Source: an uncultured Rhodospirillaceae bacterium (GTDB lineage Bacteria > Pseudomonadota > Alphaproteobacteria > Rhodospirillales > Magnetospirillaceae). Taken from it: DNA of 64,000 nucleotides. Below, in pieces: positions 59,033 through 64,000 of this stretch. The position numbers and the translations under genes are program-made. Location of the stretch: assembly GCA_903901915.1 (NCBI GenBank), contig CAIUSV010000012.1, forward strand, positions 1 through 64,000. The letters run 5' to 3'. How positions within the stretch are numbered: the first letter of the stretch is position 1; the number at the start of each line of letters is the position of its first letter. The notes beneath the pieces were generated by a model. It had not been told where the DNA came from. It worked only from the letters and a program-made list of their open reading frames with translations, and did not search any database.

Positions 59033-60475
59033 TTATTCGCGTCGGGTGGCCGCGAACGCCAGGGTGGCGGCAAGCAGGCGGTCGATATCCGGTTCGGCGG
59101 TACGGTGGTTGACGATGGCGGCGCGGATGGCCAGCTTGCCGTCGATGGTGGTGGTGGACGGCGCCGCCAGTCCGGATTCGTGGAGGTCGGCGACGATCGC
59201 CGCGTTCAGCGCGTCGGCATCGTCGCCGCGATGACGGAAGCAGACGATGTTGAGTCCGACCGGCGCCAGCAGTTCCAGCCTCGGCTCGGCCTTGACGCAC
59301 CGTTCCAGATATCGCGCCATGGCGCAGGTCCGCGCGATGGCGGCCCCCAGGCGGTCGGTGCCGTAGACCTTGAAGGTGAACCACGTTTTCAGCGCCCGGA
59401 AGCCGCGTGACAGGTCGGGGCCGAAATCGCACGGCCACGGCGACCCCGCCGCCAGCCCCCTGGTCTCGCGCCGTAGATAGGCCGCTGGCGACGCGAAGGT
59501 GGCGCGGTGCGTTTCGCCGTCGCGTACCAGGATGTAACCGGCGTCATAGGGCACCTGTCCCCATTTGTGGAAGTCGAAAGCCAGCGAGTCCGATCGTTCG
59601 ATGCCGGCCAGCCGCGGTGCCAGTTCCGGCGCCAGCACCGCCAGCGCCCCGAAGGCACCGTCGATGTGGAACCACAATTCCTCGGCGGCGGCGATGTCGG
59701 CCAGGGCGGCCAGGTCGTCGATGGCGCCGGTATCGACGGTGCCGGCGGTCCCGACCAGCAGGAACGGCCGCTTTCCGGCAAGACGGTCGGCGGCGATGGC
59801 GTGGCGCAACTTCGCCGGATCGAGGCGGCCCCCGGCATCGGTGGCGATCAGCCGCAGCGCATCCGATCCCAGCCCGGACATTTCCATGGCCTGGCGGATG
59901 CAGCCATGGGCGGCGACCGAGGTATAGGCGACAAGCCCATCACCACCGGCGGCGGTCAGCCCGGCGCCTCGGACCCGCGGTCCCAGCACCCGGGTGCGCG
60001 CCACCAGCACGGCGATGAAATTGGCCATCGACGTTCCGGTGACGAAGAGGCCGCTGGCCTGCTCGGGATAGCCGAACATCTGGCGTACCCATAGCAGGAT
60101 CTGGCGCTCGACCTCGATCGGGGCATGATCACGGCCGCCGAGATTGGCGTTGAGACCCGCCGCCAGCATCTCGGCCAGCATGCCGACGACGGTGCCGCCG
60201 CCGTGGACCCACCCCATGAACCCGGGATGGGTGTTGCCGGGGCCGTAGGGCAGGATCTGGCCGAGGAATTCGTTGTGGACCTCGGCCAACCCGCTTTCCC
60301 GGCGGGGCAGATCGGCGCGGAAATGCTCGCGCACCCCGTCGGGTATGGGGCGCCACACCGGCCGTTCGGCGATGGAAGCGAGGTGGTCGAGCATGTCGTC
60401 GAGCATGCGGTGCGCCTGCCCGCGCAGAACCGGCCAGTCGGAGGGGTCGAGATCCGGCGGCCGTTCGGTGGTCAT
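59033..60475 (-). CDS. Group II pyridoxal-dependent decarboxylase
   Basis: 480 residues of the aromatic-L-amino-acid/glutamate decarboxylase family. The PLP lysine is Lys304 in FDFHKWGQV, the aspartate is in WFHIDGAFGAL, and NTHPGFMGWVHGG is the conserved substrate-side loop. It turns an amino acid into an amine and CO2; which amino acid is not clear. The start ATG gives MTTERPPDLDP and lies in a divergent promoter region shared with a Crp-family gene. First gene of the small PLP/ATP-grasp operon. Confidence 0.88.
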   Translation of the reverse strand: MTTERPPDLDPSDWPVLRGQAHRMLDDMLDHLASIAERPVWRPIPDGVREHFRADLPRRESGLAEVHNEFLGQILPYGPGNTHPGFMGWVHGGGTVVGMLAEMLAAGLNANLGGRDHAPIEVERQILLWVRQMFGYPEQASGLFVTGTSMANFIAVLVARTRVLGPRVRGAGLTAAGGDGLVAYTSVAAHGCIRQAMEMSGLGSDALRLIATDAGGRLDPAKLRHAIAADRLAGKRPFLLVGTAGTVDTGAIDDLAALADIAAAEELWFHIDGAFGALAVLAPELAPRLAGIERSDSLAFDFHKWGQVPYDAGYILVRDGETHRATFASPAAYLRRETRGLAAGSPWPCDFGPDLSRGFRALKTWFTFKVYGTDRLGAAIARTCAMARYLERCVKAEPRLELLAPVGLNIVCFRHRGDDADALNAAIVADLHESGLAAPSTTTIDGKLAIRAAIVNHRTAEPDIDRLLAATLAFAATRRE

Positions 60476-60568
60476 GGCGACGTTTGTTCCATCCTTAGGA
60501 TTACGACTGATACTATCGCACAACCGCGGAAAAAATGCCCTCCATTCGTCTGTCCGGCCAAGGCTGTA

Positions 60569-60597
60569 TTGTAATGCGTCGTCGCCTTGCCGATAAT
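60569..60597 (+). promoter_or_regulatory. Sigma-70-type promoter of the Crp-family gene
   Basis: TTGTAA, 17 bases, GATAAT. The start point near 60604 gives a leader of about 30 bases to the ATG at 60633. Confidence 0.5.
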
Positions 60598-60632
60598 CAA
60601 AAGGGGAACGGGTGCTGGGTTCGAGGGGTGTC

Positions 60633-61328
60633 ATGGACGTTGTTGAGGGCGCGTTGTCCCGCGTCTCGCTGTTTGCCGACGTGCTGCCCGCCGCACTGCG
60701 TGAGATCGAAGGCCGCTGCCGGTGGCTGAGCTTCGCTTCGGGCGAGCAGGTGTTCGACAAGGAAAGCGACACGCTTGATGTCTACTTCGTCATCGAAGGG
60801 GCGGTCCGTATCCTCAACTGCACCGGCGACGACCGTGAGGTGGCGCTGGCCGACGTGCTGGCCGGCAACTACTTCGGCGAACTTGCCGCCATCGACGGCA
60901 TGAAGCGGTCGGCACGGGTGATCGCCACCCGCGATTCCGTGCTGGCGGCGTTGGACGGGGCGTCGTTTCTGGAACTGATGCACGCCCATCCCGCCATCGC
61001 CCTCAAGGTACTGGAACGGCTGACCCGCATCGTCCGCAATCTCGACAGCCGGGTGGCCCAGTTGTCCACCCAGAACGAGGCCCAGCGGGTGTGGGGCGAA
61101 CTGTTGCGGTTGGCCGAGCCCGATCCGGCCAGGGCCGACGGATGGCATATTCCCGACCTGCCCAATCACAAGGAAATCGCCGCCTGGGCCGGTACCAGCC
61201 GCGAACTGGTCGCCCAGGCCATCGGCGAACTCGCCCGCGAGGGTGTCGTCCGGCGCAAGACCATGGGGCTGGTGATCTGCGATCTCGGCCGTCTGCAACT
61301 GATGGCGAGAACGCTGGGCGCGGCCTGA
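60633..61328 (+). CDS. Crp/Fnr-family transcription regulator
   Basis: 231 residues. The N-terminal cyclic-nucleotide-type beta roll has the phosphate-binding cassette FGELAAIDGMKRSARV, close to that of true cAMP receptors. The C-terminal helix-turn-helix reads HKEIAAWAGTSRELVAQAIGELAREGVV. There is no N-terminal cysteine set for an Fe-S cluster, so it is not an Fnr. ATG 60633 was chosen; a GTG at 60612 also has a ribosome site. Divergent from the decarboxylase operon, which it may regulate (inferred from position only). Confidence 0.88.
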   Translation: MDVVEGALSRVSLFADVLPAALREIEGRCRWLSFASGEQVFDKESDTLDVYFVIEGAVRILNCTGDDREVALADVLAGNYFGELAAIDGMKRSARVIATRDSVLAALDGASFLELMHAHPAIALKVLERLTRIVRNLDSRVAQLSTQNEAQRVWGELLRLAEPDPARADGWHIPDLPNHKEIAAWAGTSRELVAQAIGELAREGVVRRKTMGLVICDLGRLQLMARTLGAA

Positions 61329-61335
61329 CGAGCGG

Positions 61336-63405
61336 CTATTCCGCCGATCGCGGCAGGGTGAAGAAGAAGGTGCTGCCCTTGTCCGGCAGGGACGAGACCC
61401 AGATGCGGCCGTTGTGGTGCTGAACGATCTTGCGGCAGATGGCCAGTCCGATGCCGGTGCCCTCGTACTTGTCGTGGGTGTGCAGCCGCTGGAAGATGGC
61501 AAAGATCCGCTCGAAGAATTCCGAGGCGATGCCGATGCCGTTGTCGGCCACCGCCACGATCCATTCGCCGTCGCCGGCCTCGGCGGAGATGGCGACCTTG
61601 GGCGTCCGGTCGGGATGGCGGTATTTCAGGGCGTTGGAGATCAGGTTCTGCACCAGCCGCACCAGTTCGCTGCGCGATCCCGTCACCACCGGCAGTTCGG
61701 CGACGGTGATGATCGCCGAGGTCTCCTTGACCATCAGCGCCAGATTGCCGATCGCCGTCTCGACGATCTCGGCCAGTTGTACCGGCGCGAACGGGTCGCC
61801 GATCCGGCCGACGCGGGAGAAGTCGAGCAGGTCCAGCACCATCCGGTCCATGCGCAGGGCGCCGTCGCGGGCGAAGGCGATGAATTCGGCGGCTTCGGCG
61901 TCGAAACTGGCGCCATAGCGGCGGTCCAGCAACGAGATATAGCTGCTGATCATGCGTAGCGGTTCGCGCAGGTCGTGGCTGGCGACATAGGCGAACTGTT
62001 CCAGCTCGCGGTTGGACATGTCGAGGTCGGCCACCAGCTTCTTGAGGCGCTCGCGAGCCTCGACCTGATCGCTGACGTCGCGGCCGACCATCAGCAGGTG
62101 GGGCTTGTCGTTCATCGGGAACGAGGAATACTCGACTTCGACCCAGAAGGTCCGGCCGAAGGTCGAGGTGCATTGGGTTGCCAGCGCCTGGGGCTTTCCC
62201 GAGGCTAGTGCCGTTTCGGCGGCGGCCAGCATGCCCGACCGCTTCCATGAGTCCAGCCGGCGGAAATTCTGCCCCAGCATTCCCCCCACCGTGCCGCCGA
62301 TCATTCGTGCCGCCGCCTCGTTGGCCAGGATGCAGTCGCCTTCGGTATCATAGGCCGCCACCGCCGAGGTGGAGGCGGAAACCACGGCGGAATTCAGCTT
62401 CGACAGTTCCTCGACCTCGGACCGCGCCGCTTGCATGTCGCGGATGGACGCCTCGGTCCGCAGCCACGACCGCCGGGTCATCAGGAACAGCGCCAGGGTG
62501 GTGGTGGCGAACACCCCCACCAGGCCCGCCAGCTTGAACACCCTTTGGCGCCATTGGGCGATGTAGTCTTCGGTGGCCAGGGCGACGATGATGTAAAGCG
62601 GATGGGAGCCGACCTTGCGGAACGACACCGTCTTGACGTTGCTGTCGAATCCCGCCACCGACGTGAAGGTGCCGGCGCCGATCTGGGCCTTGACCATGGC
62701 CCGCAGTTCGGGGGAAACCGCCGAGTGGCCGATGGCCCGGCCTTCCGACGGCATCGGGTGGCGGGCGATCAGTCCCAGGTCGCCGTCGCGTAGGGCTACC
62801 GCGCCGTTGGGGCCGACGTCGAGGTGGGAAAACATCTCGGCCAGGCGATCCAGCCAGATCACCGCATAGGCGATGCCGGCAAAGGAACCGTCGGCGCGGT
62901 TGACCCGCCGCGACAGCACGATTTGCCAGTTGCCGGTGATGCGGCCCAGTACCGGCTTGGAGATGATCAGCCCGGCGCCGGGGGTATCGCGCAGCAGGTG
63001 GAAGTAGTCCCGATCGCCGATGTTGGGTCGCCCCCCCCGCATCGGTCCGGTCCACACCATGATATCGCCGTTTTCGTCGGTCAACCCCATGCTGTCCACA
63101 TCGGACAGGCGCCGGAAGAAGCCGATCAGGCTTTCGCCGCTGTCGTTCGCCGTGCCGCCCGCCTGAACGAAGTTGTCGGCAATGGTGTTCAGCGCCAGAT
63201 CGACCCGGCCGAACGTCGCCGCCAGATTCTGTTCGAGCACCTGGGCGAGGTTACGGGACGTAACCTCGGCCCGCTCCTCGTCGCGGTCGCGGGCCTGATG
63301 CGCCGCCAGCGCCGCCAGTCCCACCACCAGCAGGTTCAAGAGCACAATTCCGACGGCCAGCCGCCGGATGACCGGTGCGGAAGAAGACTGTGACGGGTCG
63401 AACAT
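61336..63405 (-). CDS. Membrane sensor histidine kinase with PDC, PAS, HisKA and HATPase domains
   Basis: 689 residues. TM1 near 15-37, a periplasmic dCache-like sensor (about 40-275, with GLTDENGDIMVWTGP and ISKPVLGRITGNWQIVLSRRV), TM2 (about 285-310), a PAS domain (about 340-450) and a kinase core. His477 in VASHDLREPLR is the phosphoacceptor; the ATPase boxes are NLISNALKYRHPD, DNGIGI and GTGIGLAICRKIV. No response regulator gene is adjacent. The ATG giving MFDPSQSS was chosen; one 13 codons upstream is possible. Converges on the Crp-family gene. Confidence 0.92.
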   Translation of the reverse strand: MFDPSQSSSAPVIRRLAVGIVLLNLLVVGLAALAAHQARDRDEERAEVTSRNLAQVLEQNLAATFGRVDLALNTIADNFVQAGGTANDSGESLIGFFRRLSDVDSMGLTDENGDIMVWTGPMRGGRPNIGDRDYFHLLRDTPGAGLIISKPVLGRITGNWQIVLSRRVNRADGSFAGIAYAVIWLDRLAEMFSHLDVGPNGAVALRDGDLGLIARHPMPSEGRAIGHSAVSPELRAMVKAQIGAGTFTSVAGFDSNVKTVSFRKVGSHPLYIIVALATEDYIAQWRQRVFKLAGLVGVFATTTLALFLMTRRSWLRTEASIRDMQAARSEVEELSKLNSAVVSASTSAVAAYDTEGDCILANEAAARMIGGTVGGMLGQNFRRLDSWKRSGMLAAAETALASGKPQALATQCTSTFGRTFWVEVEYSSFPMNDKPHLLMVGRDVSDQVEARERLKKLVADLDMSNRELEQFAYVASHDLREPLRMISSYISLLDRRYGASFDAEAAEFIAFARDGALRMDRMVLDLLDFSRVGRIGDPFAPVQLAEIVETAIGNLALMVKETSAIITVAELPVVTGSRSELVRLVQNLISNALKYRHPDRTPKVAISAEAGDGEWIVAVADNGIGIASEFFERIFAIFQRLHTHDKYEGTGIGLAICRKIVQHHNGRIWVSSLPDKGSTFFFTLPRSAE

Positions 63406-63468
63406 GATGCCTATGGAGCGTTGAACATCGGTGAAGAATAACAACCCCGAGGGCCGACGAACAGCGGT

Positions 63469-64000
63469 TTACGATGCGCTCCGTTTCTCCGTCGTCACGC
63501 CGCCGAAGTGTCGGTGGCGGAAATTGTTCAACGGCCGGTCGATCAGCCGAACCAATATCGCCGACAGGATCAACGAGGCGATCACCGCCACGTAAGGTAG
63601 GCTTTCCCGCCCCACCGACCCCTTGATGACGCCGACGACGAACAAATGGCTGATGTAGACGGGATAGGAAAGTTCGCCGAGCATGTCGTCCAGCCTGGAC
63701 TTTCTGGTGGCATTGAAGATCCAGGGCAGGGACGTCGCCACGATCAGCACGACGGCGATATAGCTCCACGGGTACAGGGGCGCCACCGTATGCCCGAAGC
63801 CGAAGCACGATACGATGACGACGGCCACCAGCGCGTATCCCATGGTCGTCGCCGGTCCGACCGGGCTTTCGCCGGAGAACTTCGCCAGATAGAACCGGCA
63901 CGCGCAGGCGCCCAGGCAGAAGGTTCCGATCTCGACCGGGAAAAAGGCGTTGATCCAATCCGCCCCCTGCCGCCAGTCCCCGGCATGGCCCGCCGACATC
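63469..64000 (-). CDS. Acyltransferase 3 family membrane protein, partial (5' end beyond window)
   Basis: Only the last ~177 residues are in the window. They form about five membrane helices ending in a polar tail, with the family stretch LGELSYPVYISHLFVVGVIKG and the end IDRPLNNFRHRHFG. Such OafA/YrhL-type proteins acylate surface sugars or lipids in the inner membrane. The N-terminal half with the catalytic His lies past the window end, so the specificity cannot be judged. Confidence 0.82.
   Translation of the reverse strand, partial: MSAGHAGDWRQGADWINAFFPVEIGTFCLGACACRFYLAKFSGESPVGPATTMGYALVAVVIVSCFGFGHTVAPLYPWSYIAVVLIVATSLPWIFNATRKSRLDDMLGELSYPVYISHLFVVGVIKGSVGRESLPYVAVIASLILSAILVRLIDRPLNNFRHRHFGGVTTEKRSAS

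Overview
The window is high-GC, gene-dense DNA of an alphaproteobacterium. Uptake-hydrogenase genes, a thrC-M16 peptidase pair, a phasin, ilv/leu genes and a chemoreceptor together point to Rhodospirillales, of the Magnetospirillum/Phaeospirillum kind; this is inferred from gene content and not from any database search. There are no rRNA or tRNA genes, insertion sequences, CRISPR arrays or plasmid genes that I can see. Almost every base is coding.

Layout. (1) 132-13559, minus strand: one long [NiFe]-hydrogenase operon in the transcribed order hybO-hybA-hybB-hybC-hybD-hypC2/hupF-hupK-hypA-hypB-short hypF-hypC-hypD-hypE-hypX. It is preceded by a textbook sigma-54 promoter (13715-13732) and split after the structural genes by a 12-bp hairpin (8461-8488). 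(2) 13875-18590: alaS, a secreted nuclease-like protein, a secreted unknown and murI. (3) 18726-26748, plus strand: a tightly overlapping six-gene operon that I consider the most unusual part of the window. It holds a membrane sensor, a sensor-HAMP-MFS fusion, an orphan periplasmic binding protein, a formyltransferase, a sensor-HAMP-PP2C/SpoIIE-HATPase protein and a STAS antagonist. (4) 26890-28093: small proteins and a CheY-like regulator. (5) 28102-33720, minus: cell-shape cluster mreB-mreC-mreD-mrdA-rodA. (6) 33823-39612, minus: leuA, a DUF2461 gene, and ilvB-ilvH-ilvC closed by an intrinsic terminator. (7) 39717-51070: miaA, DUF1015, serB, an acyl-CoA synthetase/GNAT fusion, an M16 peptidase, thrC, a phasin and a D-2-hydroxyacid dehydrogenase. 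(8) 51233-54993: a receiver-pentapeptide-repeat protein and a nitrate/nitrite-type chemoreceptor. (9) 55000-60475, minus: a small operon with a group II decarboxylase, an ATP-grasp ligase, a second large PLP-fold protein and an EF-hand lipoprotein, which looks like an uncharacterised small-molecule pathway. (10) 60633-64000: a Crp-family regulator, a hybrid-free histidine kinase and the end of an acyltransferase.

How the genes work together. The hydrogenase region carries almost everything needed to build a membrane-bound periplasmic Hyb-type enzyme: catalytic subunits, electron-transfer subunits, endoprotease, CN-ligand synthesis (a short HypF plus HypE), Fe(CN)2CO assembly (HypC/HypD), Ni insertion (HypA/HypB) and CO supply (HypX). 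The full-length HypF activity and the sigma-54 activator must lie elsewhere. The 18.7-26.7 kb operon appears to couple periplasmic ligand sensing (three proteins with an extracytoplasmic sensor domain plus a binding protein) to a partner-switching phosphatase/antagonist pair, with transport and formyl transfer as possible outputs.
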